From the NCBI GenBank assembly GCA_018350325.1, contig JAEVLN010000037.1, forward strand, positions 461,335-525,334: a DNA stretch of 64,000 nucleotides, in the 5' to 3' direction. The notes beneath the pieces were generated by a model that did not search any database, was not told the DNA's origin, and saw only the letters and a list, made by a program, of their open reading frames with translations. Below are positions 1 to 15,058 of this stretch, piece by piece. Source of the stretch: Globodera rostochiensis (taxonomy: Eukaryota > Nematoda > Chromadorea > Rhabditida > Heteroderidae). The translations under genes were made by a program, and so were the position numbers. Positions within the stretch are counted from its first letter, which is position 1. Every line of letters starts with the position of its first letter.

Positions 1-59
1 AAGAATTTTTTCAAAAAAGTGATCAGTGAGCGACCTCGATAACCCCCGAGTGAGGAATT

Positions 60-222
60 TTGGGGTTTTGTTTAGTCGATGAAATATCGCGTCGATGAAA
101 TGCCGTATTTGGCTTAGTCGATGAAGTGTCGGATTTTGGTTTAGTCGATGAAATGTCACGTCGATTGATAAAATGCCGCGAAATGTCGTATTTTAGCTTA
201 GTCGATGAAATGTCAGCGTGCC
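60..222. repeat. short tandem array of a GTCGATGAAATGTCG-type motif
   Basis: About six imperfect copies of a 15-25 bp motif (TTAGTCGATGAAATGTCG and variants). The motif resembles the 'AAATGTCGACTCAGTC' ends of the inverted-repeat element at 2555-2975, so this may be one terminal array of a foldback element whose other end lies outside the window. The 70-residue open frame over it is only translated repeat. Confidence 0.6.
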
Positions 223-1052
223 AAAATTTCTTCATCTATTTTCTGATCCTTTTTGTGACATAAAAAAATAAAATAAACAAATATGTATTGAAAAAATGCA
301 ATTAAGTCTCAAACGAGTTTGTCTAGCGCCAAAAATATCGGGATCGGTATTAAACGGGATTGAAAATGGGGAATTTTTTTAAAAAATTTAAATATTTGTT
401 AAGAAAATTGGTCCAAAAATTACGAATGGTGAAAATAATTGAATTTGTCTAACCAAAAAAGAAATAAAAACTTGTCAATGTCATCTAAAATATTTTTAAA
501 ATTGGAAAAATTTAAAAGCATTTTTAGAATTGTTTACCCACCGAAAATGTCAGAGTTAACCAAATCGAAACGGAAAACCGGCTATTTGGCCCAGCCCAGA
601 ATTTGGAAAAATCAGGATTTTGGAAATAACCAAGATCAGGATTTACCAGGATCAACTCGTTTTTCAGGATATACCGATCTTAGTGCTTTCCGGATCAGGA
701 GTCTTGGAAAATCCAGGCCTGAATCTAGGTCCTGTCCGGGCTCTAGACTTAATGAGGTCCGGCGGTACCGATAAGCGCCGCCGGGAAAAAAGTGAACATT
801 TTCAGTCGGGAAATTATGAATTTTTGGGTCATTTTCTCACAATATCAACAGCTATTTTAAAACCATTTATTGAGCCGTAGAAACATAGACAAATAAACGC
901 CGAATTGTAAACAGAAATTTTTTTTTGAAACAATAATGAATGACAGATTCATAGAAAAATGTTGGCATAAGGACAGACAAAACGATCTTTTCAATCTTTC
1001 GTGCCTTCACAGAATTTGGAAAGTAGATGAACAAAACCAAGCATTTGAAGAG
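223..1052. other. intergenic, no gene seen; one dispersed CGG hairpin
   Basis: AT-rich sequence downstream of the minus-strand gene at 1053-2081. It holds one copy of the dispersed GGCGGYRCCGATARGCGCCGCC hairpin at 761-782 and short oligo-A/T runs. TTTATT at 866-871 could be the minus-strand AATAAA signal of the neighbouring gene. No open frame shows conserved residues. Confidence 0.5.
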
Positions 1053-2081
1053 TCATTCTTGCTTCAATTTGGTTATATTTGACACAACTAGTGAAGCCAA
1101 TTTTTGGACGAAGGGTTGTTGTCGAATGAAAGCAAAAATAAAAAGTGCCAAAACAAAGACAATCATTTTGAATTCAAGAAACTCGTCGACCTTGCCTAAC
1201 ACTTCTCTCAAAAATTCAACGAGACTGGAAGTGATCATAAAAACCATGAAGAACATTGCCGCGTCAAAAATCAACTGACGCTCACCATGTCTTCGTTTTC
1301 TTCGACTTCGAGGATGTTCAAGGCGTATTTGTGGCCGATCATGGAGACTATGGGAATGGATTTGCCAAAATTGAAATGCCAATTGCAGCATTTCACTCGG
1401 CATCGCCACCGAATTTTGTGCTAAAACTGTTTGAATGGCATTTTTAGCCGGGCCGGCACTCATTTCCACTATTTTCTGGCGTAGAAGCTTGAAGAGAACA
1501 ACAAACAGTAGCAGCTTTTTCGATTCAGTATGTTCCTGCGCTCGAGAAAAAATCTCAACCAATGTGCCGTGCATTCCATCAACGGTAATTTGTTGTTCCT
1601 TTTCAATCCGTTTCAAATGTGCCACCATTTTTTGACCATCTGTTTGTAATGCCAATGCCATCTTATCAGTGATTACACTTTTGTTGCTTAAAAGTTTGCC
1701 ACTTTTTAGTGCTGCGCAATTCCGATCAACTTCCAGCTTGAGTTGATTATTCGAAATTTTTGCGGGTATTTCAACATTTTCCACCAGTTTGCATTCTTCC
1801 AAAAGTAGTAAACTCATTAGTGAGCTTAAATGGTTAATTTTATTTGAATAAAAGATTGATTTTAAACTCACTAAGACTGATTGGTCCAATCGGCGCCTTC
1901 TTCCATTGTTCCTACAAAAATTTAAGAAATTTCCTATATTTTTTAATTTGTTACCTCTCAACTTTTGGATCAGTTGCTGAATGTGATCAATTTTAGACAG
2001 ATTTTGCCCAAACGAAAAGTCATTTCCAAGGGATGCATGAATACTTCCGATTAATATTATTATCCAACAGAAGAAATTCAT
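1053..2081 (-). CDS. unknown secretory/membrane protein, family member 1 (312 aa, 3 exons)
   Basis: Exons (minus) 2081-1955, 1911-1872 and 1824-1053. Two GT-AG introns of 43 and 47 bp sum to a multiple of three, so the unspliced sequence also reads open, but splicing restores the block shared with the two paralogues. I do not recognise the family. Visible parts are an N-terminal signal peptide (MNFFCWIIILIGSIHASLG), a charged helical middle, the family motif (M)SAGPAKNAIQ, a basic stretch (RRKRRHG), and two C-terminal hydrophobic helices (around DAAMFFMVFMITSS and FKMIVFVLALFIFAFI) before a short tail. Intron positions 1 and 2 and their phases (1 and 2) match the paralogues. The third intron, just before the hydrophobic hairpin in the other two, is absent. 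It is divergent from members 2 and 3 and points the opposite way. The gene structure is well supported; the function is unknown. Confidence 0.75.
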   Translation of the reverse strand: MNFFCWIIILIGSIHASLGNDFSFGQNLSKIDHIQQLIQKLRGNKLKNIGNFLNFCRNNGRRRRLDQSVLVSLKSIFYSNKINHLSSLMSLLLLEECKLVENVEIPAKISNNQLKLEVDRNCAALKSGKLLSNKSVITDKMALALQTDGQKMVAHLKRIEKEQQITVDGMHGTLVEIFSRAQEHTESKKLLLFVVLFKLLRQKIVEMSAGPAKNAIQTVLAQNSVAMPSEMLQLAFQFWQIHSHSLHDRPQIRLEHPRSRRKRRHGERQLIFDAAMFFMVFMITSSLVEFLREVLGKVDEFLEFKMIVFVLALFIFAFIRQQPFVQKLASLVVSNITKLKQE

Positions 2082-3263
2082 AAGTACCTAATTATTTTTT
2101 TGTTTTTATTATTAAATAAAATGACAATTTTCGAGAATATTTAAACAAAAAAGTATTTTTATTTATTTTAGCAAAATGATGTGGCATTTTGTGACGTTGT
2201 AAGCCATCCTACGCAACTAGAAAAAATTAGTTACATTTTTTCTAGAAAATGAAATTTTAAACAATTATTTTTACGACGACATTTCCGACTAAAACATGTT
2301 TTTCGCGTGCATAATCGTCAAAAAAAAGCAGCAGAAAAAATGGGATACACCCTAAAAGTATCAGCCCTAGTGATCAACTGTCGGCGACGAGCGCTTTCGT
2401 TGCCCCGAGGCGCGCTGTTCTGGGTCCGTGTTTTGTCCCACCAGTCTGGTATGTTCAGTACAACTACCAAAATTCGTACTCTAAACTACGCGGATTTAGC
2501 GTAGCGCAATGAAATTTCAAATATTTTTGAATCGAGCTAAATAAAAGGCGCGCACCAACATAATGTCAAAGCCAAGAAATGTCGACTCAGTCAAAAACTA
2601 TGAAATGTCAAAAAAAAATAAAATTTTTTCAAAGTCGATTAAAAATTTTTGTAGGGGTATACAACGACGTAGAATCCGAATCTGACCTCCATTGAATTCG
2701 GGTCCGGGATTCAGAATTGGGCAAAATAAATGTCATACTCGTATTCTATGGCCCAAAAACCCCCTAAAAAACTATTTTGAATTTTCGAAAAAAAGTTCAC
2801 ATTCGGGTCCGGGGTCCGAAATTGGTCGAAATGGAGGTCAGATTCGGATTCTACGCCGTTGTATACCCTTAACAAAAAATTTTTATCGACTTTAAAAAAA
2901 ATTTTTTTTTTTCGACATTTCGTCGTTTTTGGCTGACTCGGCATTTCGTGGCTTCGACATTATGGGCAGCGAAATAAAATTGTTTTGTCAAATATTAAAA
3001 AGACTAAAATTATTTTTAAAGCGATTATTTGGTTTGTTGTAAAAAATCAATTTAAATGTCCGGAAATCGAGTGAATGGAAATACCAACATTTAAAAAAAT
3101 GTTTGTAGCTGTAAAAACCCAATCATTTTTGAAGAATTCCAAAATTTAAAAAAAAAACTGCTTTATTTTATTTATTTTACATAAAAATTAAACGTAAAAT
3201 TGTGAAAAGTTGTCAAAAATAAAATAAAATTATGAAAAATATGTACCGATTCAGTTAAGCTAA
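2082..3263. other. divergent intergenic region between family members 1 and 2
   Basis: The region between two oppositely oriented paralogues, so it should hold both promoters. No clear TATA box. Its middle is occupied by the inverted-repeat element at 2555-2975. The rest is AT-rich with no supported coding sequence. Confidence 0.5.
2555..2975. mobile_element. foldback/inverted-repeat element
   Basis: The two halves are inverted copies. The left half runs from ACATAATGTCAAAGCC through AAATGTCGACTCAGTC to GTAGAATCCGAATCTGACCT (about 2560-2690). The right half repeats this in reverse (GGAGGTCAGATTCGGATTCT, then GCATTTCGTGGCTTCGACAT, about 2835-2962). The 'tagaatccgaatctgacctcc' core recurs at least ten more times in the window. 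A relative lies at 52640-53070. No coding capacity, and I did not find a target duplication. Confidence 0.65.
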
Positions 3264-4753
3264 ATGTCATCATTGTTTGTATTGCTATTTTTGACCAACG
3301 TCCATTTATTTTGTAGCCAAAATGCAATGAAACTTTATGAAATAAATGCTATAAGAGATTCTTTTCAAAAATGGGAAGGTAACAAAAAATTTACGTTTTT
3401 TCAAATTTGTAATCAGAATCAAATCATATTGTGATTTTAGCAATGCTTGAAGGCGCTGAACTTCCAATGTAAGTTTCAACAGAGTTAATAATAACGCGAC
3501 CAATTTTTGTTTGTTGCAAAAATCCATCAATTATATATTTTTTTAGTGAATTATTGAAATCGATGTTGGCAAATCAATGTCAGCAAATCTGTATGCTTGC
3601 TAAAAAATCGGCTAATGTGAATGTAGAGGATTTTGAGGAGATCATAAGCCAAATGGATCAATACTGTTGCCAAAACCACAACATTTTGACTTTACATAAT
3701 GAGGAACTTATTGAAAAGTTGGCATTATTTGAGAAAATTGAACAAAAAATGACGCAAATGGTGAAGAAAATTGAGGATTCCGAGAAAAATGATGTGACCA
3801 TTTTGAAGAAAAAAGTGCAAAAAACTGAAAAAAATTCTTTGAGCTCGGAAAAGGCCCAAACTGTTCAAGGGGTGTACAAATTTCTTCAATCGATTGAACA
3901 GAAATTGGGGGCGGGACCTGCTAAGAAAGTCCTTAGAAAATTTCTGGGAAAGAGTACTACAGTATTTAAGCCAAGCGCTTTTTTTAAAATGGCCATAACG
4001 ATGTTAGCAATTATGGCGCAAACTGCAAGCGAATTGAACAAACCGAGCAACAGAGCTGTACAACCTACTGAACAGCTTCAACCCCAGCTTGTTCATCTAC
4101 AAACCGCTGGTAAAAATGGTCACTCAACGCAAAAGCGTCGACGAAAACGCGACCGAAAAATGCTGCAAAACATTCTTTTATTTGCATTTTCGGCGGTATA
4201 TGTTGTTTAATAAACACATAATACACTATATACGATATTTACGATACACCAAAATACCGGTACACGATTTGGCCAAATTACGATTATTTACGATTACGAT
4301 ACGGTAAAAAATTCAAAATTTTCTCCGGCGACGCATATCAGCACCGCCGACTCCCCTCCCAAATCTGGGGTCCAAGTCAGGTCAAAAATTACGTGATTTT
4401 TAGCGAAAATACGATACGATACGTTATGGCTCTAAATTACGAGATTTACGATTATGATACGATACGATACACATCCTTGCTATGTAATAATAATGAAATT
4501 TATTTTTATAATATAATATAATCTTTTATAAATTGGTAAAATTGGCGTCTTTACACTGTCCAATAAAATACTAAACAATTTCTTTTTGTCCCATCAACAG
4601 ATCGCAGTGCATGCAGCCTTTGTGATTCTCTCATTGCTCATGGAAATGTTCGTCGAAATAATGGCACAACCGGTTTTTATTGCCTTAGCAACTCTGTGGC
4701 TGTTCAATCTTCTTCGCACTCAACAAGTGATGATTTTGAACGACTTTCTATGA
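3264..4753 (+). CDS. unknown secretory/membrane protein, family member 2 (314 aa, 4 exons)
   Basis: Exons 3264-3378, 3441-3468, 3547-4195 and 4601-4753, with GT-AG introns at phases 1, 2 and 0. The start is the ATG opening a signal peptide (MSSLFVLLFLTNVHLFCSQN). After it come the block ELLKSMLANQCQQIC, a CC pair (DQYCCQNHN), a coiled-coil stretch rich in K and E, SSEKAQTVQ, the family motif GAGPAKKVLRKFLGKSTTVF, a Lys/Arg block (QKRRRKRDRK), and two hydrophobic helices (NILLFAFSAIAVHAAFVILS and FIALATLWLFNLL). Exon 2 encodes only about nine residues. Member 3 has the same exon phases and about the same length, so the two are recent tandem duplicates. The predicted product enters the secretory pathway and is anchored near its C-terminus; its function is unknown. 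Confidence 0.85.
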
Positions 4754-6407
4754 AACCCCATTCTTTTTTATACATTATAAATTTTCATTTTTATATCTTT
4801 GAACCAATAAAATTGTGAAAACTCTTTTTTTTATTAAACCAAATATAAATTGTCATTATCCGCCAGTGGCCGCTAAAAATGAGGAAGATTAAAGTTAATT
4901 GTCAAATCAAACAACATAATAATTTAAACTATTTATAAAAATAATTTGCGTATAATAAATCAATCAATAAAAAAAATAAACAACAAAAGCATATTTCATA
5001 TGACAATGCCAAAATTTTTGATGCCAAGTAAATTTATTGTAATATGCCCGCTCCCGAGGACTGTTGGGCCCTTCGCAGTCCGGGCTGTCTCGCTCTAATT
5101 GGAAGTTTTGGTGGCAAAAAAGGTCGAAGACGAGGCTGCTGCAAAACAACGAAAAATTGGGCAAAATCCTGCAGTTTTTGGATCATTCAACAAATGAGTC
5201 AAAAATTCAAAATTTTCTCGGCGGCGCCAGTCGGCACCGCTGACCCTCCCGCCCCAGAAGCCTGAAATAAACGCTTTAAAGGACCACGACAATGTTTCCA
5301 AAAATTTTCTCAGCGGCCGGCGGGACACTCCCATTCTTAAAAACGCTTCTTTTCAAAAAGCGAGTGCAAAAAATTCCTTGCAATTTTGGTTGAAATCTCT
5401 CATCAATACCATATAAAATTTTTCTCGGCGGCACTTGATATGGATTTAAAATTGAAACTGAAGGGTAAAAAAAATTATCTAGTCTACAAGAACCGAAAAA
5501 TTCCGGATCGGTTCTCGGTTCACAACCCTAATAATGAGGCATGATTTTATATAAATGGTTTGAACAAGCGTTTCATTTTGCACATGTTTTTGATTATTTG
5601 GATTATGGTCAAATTCTGGATCTGGACTAGATCGTTGGTCACAATGTTCGCGCTCTCACTTTCTGTTGAAGTGATCGAAAATGACGCATCGGAGCAGAAC
5701 AAACATGGCAAAGGCGTTGGTGAAAAAAAAGGTTTATTTGGCACAATTTGGTGAGACCAGAGAACTTGGCAAATATTCCAAGAAAGAGTTGCGTGAAATT
5801 TGTGTAATTAGAATTCAGATGCCCCAAAGAGGCCGCCTTTGGTAAATGATACAGCGAGTAAAACTTATTGTTTTACATGTAAATTTTAATTTTTCAAAAA
5901 CACTGGACAAGTTAAATGAGAATTTTCAAAAAGACAAAGCAAAATGTTGACGAACAAAGGTGTTGTGTCCGATCTAAAGGCGTCATACGAGGAAATGATT
6001 ACAATTCACTCATGAAAAACATATGAAGTGACAGTTCATTTCAGCCCAGCAAATATGAAAAGCTTGTTTGCCACATAAACCATTAGAAATGCCAACTCAG
6101 AACTAAGGGGAAACAGAAATTAGCATTTCCTCTTGCCCACTAAATCCAGGAAATACAATATTTTTGTTTTGCTTTTTGTTAAATTGCGTCATCGTCCATC
6201 AATTCCATGGCTTTAAAAGCGAAAAAAATAGCCATAATTTAAATATGTTGAGAAATAAATATCCACCCTAGCTTATTGAAGAGATTATTCATAACCAAAA
6301 AAATAAGAAACCAATAAAAAAATTTTCTATTTTTAGATTGAAATAATTCTAAGTCATATTAAATTTTAATTGAAATAATCAAATTTCTACATTTTTACAC
6401 AGGGAAA
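4754..6407. other. intergenic between family members 2 and 3; possible gene relic at 5702-6080
   Basis: Contains a CGG hairpin (5220-5241) and AT-rich filler. Two short stretches read like coding sequence. One is 5705-5845 on plus, MAKALVKKK... then GETRELGKYSKKELREIC, ending in a stop. The other starts near 5944, MLTNKGVVSDLKASYEEMI, and reads on past one stop for another 20 codons. They could be exons or a decayed copy of an unrecognised gene. I could not join them with convincing splice sites, so I do not call a gene. Confidence 0.35.
4806..4811 (+). promoter_or_regulatory. polyadenylation signal AATAAA
   Basis: Canonical hexamer 53 bases after the stop codon of family member 2, in the expected strand and spacing for its 3' end. 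Confidence 0.6.
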
Positions 6408-8421
6408 ATGCTCCTTTTGTTTTTGATGTTAATCCTATTCAACATTAATTTATTCCATTGTCAAGAACTACAAAAAATGGAGAATGTGAAAAACATTTTC
6501 CAGGAAATCGAAGGTATGCCAAAACAATTTGAGAATCAATTTCTGAGAATCTCTAGTCAATCTTAAAATGAAAAAAATACAGTTCCACAAATATTTTAAA
6601 ATAAGATCAATTAATATCATATTTTAGGAATGTTGAGAAATGATGATTGGACCAAACACCCAGAGTAAGTTTTGTCTGGAAATATAAAATTATCTTTTAT
6701 TAGAAACCGGACGCGATCGGAATCCCGCCAAGATTTTTCGAGATCCCATAGGATTAAATTTGGGATCCCGACCGAGCGGCTTTTTTTAATTGTTCGGGAT
6801 TGATCGAGATTTGGCCGCCGGGATCCCGTCCGACCATTCTTTGAAAAAAATGTTCGGGATTGATCGGGGTCGGTATTAACCGAGATCCCGATTCCAAAAA
6901 TCGCTTTGTCAGGTCTTTAGTTTTATTATGCATTTTCTTTCATTCTTCCCATAAAAAAGGCAGAAAATGGGGGTGGGTGTTTGCAATTCCACGAAGTATT
7001 CTGGGGTTCCGACCGAAGCCCCCTTCCCAAAAATGTCCCAAATCCCCCGAAAAAATCAAATTCGATCGCAAGCTTACCACCAATTTCTGGCTTTTTATGG
7101 GACCAATGAAACACTATTATTTGACAATTTAGAGAATTATTGAAGTCGATGTTGGCGAATCATTGTAAACAAATTTGTATAAAAAGCGAAGTAACCAAAG
7201 GAGCAACCGAATATAAATCAACTAAAGATCAACTGAATCACTACTGTTGTCGTAGTAACAACATTTTTGAGAAACAAAATGAGGAATTTGTGCAAAATTT
7301 GGCATTAAATTTCGAGAAAAGTGAACAGAAAATGGAGGAAATATTGACCGAGTTGACGATGGTGGCGGAAACAACCGCAACAAAAACATCTACGAAATCT
7401 TTGAGCCCGGAAAAGGCCCAAACTGTTCAAGCAGTGCACAAAGTACTCCAATTGATTGAACAGCAATTGGAAGTGGGGCCCGCTAAAAATGCCCTAAAGC
7501 AATTTCTGGCAAAGGGTACGACGATTGTATTTAAGCCAAGCGAAATTCTGCAAATGGCCACAACAGTGATGAAAATTAGAGCGGAAAGCGCAAAAGAATT
7601 GGCCAATCTGGAAAATCAGTTTAAACAACATCGTTTCCACAAACAGCTTACACACGCACAAAAACGTCGTCTAAGACGTGAAATTTTATCGAAACAACAA
7701 AGTCGGATTTTCATGCTGATCGTGCTATCGGCGGTAAGAAAATAATATAAAAAAACGGAGAAATTTGCATTTAAGAAAGTCATTTTTGTCGCTCAAACAT
7801 TTTCTTTTTGCGTTTGTCAAGTCGGGATCAAAATGTTAGCGTGATCAATGATTTTTAAATTAATGCTGGTCACATTGGATGTAATTGATACTAGATCGGA
7901 CGGTACGGGAAAGTACCGACGCTTTTTCAAGATTTTCGGTACTTTTGGTGTCGGTACTTTCCCGAAAAGTACCGACCGAACCTTCTGGCCGGTCTCTAAT
8001 TGATACTGGTGTTAGGCACGGTACGGTATTACCGCGGTAATTTTTTCGGTATTACCGATTCGGTATACCGACGAGAAAAATGTTGGGATTTCGGTATTCT
8101 TCGGTAACGGTAATTTACCGAATTACCGTTATCGATTACCGAAAAACTCCGTTTGCCTAACACTAATTGGTACGATCAGTTCGAGGGATCATATATGGAA
8201 ATGGCTTAAATTATTTAACATTACGAAAAATTAGCAAATCCATACAAAATTTTCTTGTTCAGATCGTCGTATACGCTGCGTTTGTCATACTCACAATTAT
8301 TTTCACCACATTAAATAAAGCAATGGAACAGCCGATCATCTACATTTTGGCCACATTCGGCCTGTTCTACCTTCTACAACGCCAGAAGGGCTTTTTGTCG
8401 GACCTTCTTCCGAGCAAATGA
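6408..8421 (+). CDS. unknown secretory/membrane protein, family member 3 (300 aa, 4 exons)
   Basis: Exons 6408-6513, 6628-6664, 7133-7733 and 8263-8421, with GT-AG introns in phases 1, 2 and 0 exactly as in member 2. Starts with a signal peptide (MLLLFLMLILFNINLFHCQE). Shared blocks follow in the same order: ELLKSMLANHCKQIC, HYCCRSNN, SPEKAQTVQAVHKVLQ, VGPAKNALKQFLAKGTT, a basic run (QKRRLRREI), then two hydrophobic helices (SRIFMLIVLSAIVVYAAFVI and IIYILATFGLFYLL). Closely similar to member 2 at the shared blocks. Introns 2 (468 bp) and 3 (529 bp) are enlarged; intron 3 holds two adjacent small transposons (7892-7998 and 8007-8165) that its paralogue lacks. Product unknown. Confidence 0.85.
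7892..7998. mobile_element. 107-bp hAT-like MITE, family 'TAGA-CGG', copy 1
   Basis: Begins TAGATCGGACGG and ends CCGGTCTCTA, with an interior that folds on itself (GGGAAAGTACCGA / TCGGTACTTTCCC). Flanked by a perfect 8-bp direct repeat, ATTGATAC, at 7884-7891 and 7999-8006. A second copy in inverse orientation lies at 50136-50244 with its own target duplication. An 8-bp duplication is typical of hAT elements. Confidence 0.85.
8007..8165. mobile_element. 159-bp hAT-like MITE inserted directly beside the previous one
   Basis: Terminal inverted repeats TGGTGTTAGGCA and TGCCTAACACTA. The interior is made of GGTAATTTTTTCGGTATTACCG-type palindromes. The left flank is the same ATTGATAC (7999-8006) that ends the first MITE, and the right flank is ATTGGTAC (8166-8173), 7 of 8 matching. 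It is therefore a second insertion at the same target octamer. Confidence 0.75.
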
Positions 8422-9669
8422 ATCTGATCAGATTTTTAAGCTTTGAATTTTTGGGATTTTCACTTCTTCTTCTGGTTTCAACTCTTTCTTGGACTCTGTT
8501 TGATTCATTTCCTTCTTTCTTTTTTATTTGAATTATTTTCAAACAGTATAAAAACGGAATTTTTTTAAAGTTAACGCAGGAAGGATGCCATTCGTACTTT
8601 TTTTTAAAGAACTGTACTGTTTTTAGGTCGATGTACTTTTTTGTACCAATTTCTGGTGCTCGGAGGATTTTTCATAAATTCCGATCGAATATTTACCAAA
8701 ACGAATTATTTAGTGCTGTTTGAACAAAAGTAGTAACCCAAGAATTACAAAATACGGTATGATAAACCAACCCCCAAAAAATTTCATCCCCGTCCCGGGC
8801 CGGGGATCACCGCCAGGAAAATCATCCTACTTCAAGTCTGGTTTTTATCTCAATTCAATTTCTAACATACTAATTAATAGAGGCGAGATTTTCAGGTTTT
8901 AACCTATTTTTTTGCGAATAGGGTTTGACGAGATAAGCCCACAAAGATAGCATTCATTTCGAAAAATTTTAGAATTAGAGCGACTTTTTAGTCAATAAAT
9001 CAATATTTCGGATTTTTTGAGAATAAGCTATATTTCACCTTATTTTCATAATTTCATTATTTATTCTAGGCATTTGTTCCGAAATTCTTAAGAAAAATGC
9101 AATAAAGAAAAATGTAACCCTAAAATCAGAAGTTTTCAAACCCAAAAAGCACCCCTAAAAAAGACTTGTTCTTGGACTAAATGCGCCCCCTAAAGACTGA
9201 GATTTTCTGACAATTTTTTTTGATTAAATTTTCTAAAATATGTGAAAAATTGAAAAGAAAACTGATAAAGAGTAACAAATTTTGAAGGTTTTTACGCATA
9301 AATTGACTGGGTTTGATCAGTTCTAGCACATTTGTAATTAATATTGTCATCTTTTGGGAAGGCTTTTATGTGCGCTAAATGAAACATAAGAAAATCACAA
9401 ACCGAAACAGAGCAATAAATTTAAATTAATAAAATCATTAATGAAAAATAGAATTGTCCAGTGAATTTTGGTTGTCGATTTCCAATTTTAATTTAAAATC
9501 CTACTATATTGAAACGTTGTACAAAAACCACATCGGCTTGCTGTTTAAGAATAAAATAGAACATGATCAGATCATTCTAATTAAACAACTTCTGGACCAA
9601 ATTTTTTCAAGAATGAATCTGGATCACAAATTACAATAAAGATTTTGAGAATTCAGCCCTATCGACCGA
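8422..9669. other. intergenic, no gene seen
   Basis: AT-rich sequence between the stop of family member 3 and the stop of the convergent cyclotransferase gene. I see no terminal repeats, no supported exon and no RNA gene. The small open frame at 9454-9639 has no recognisable features. Confidence 0.5.
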
Positions 9670-15058
<5,389 letters not shown>

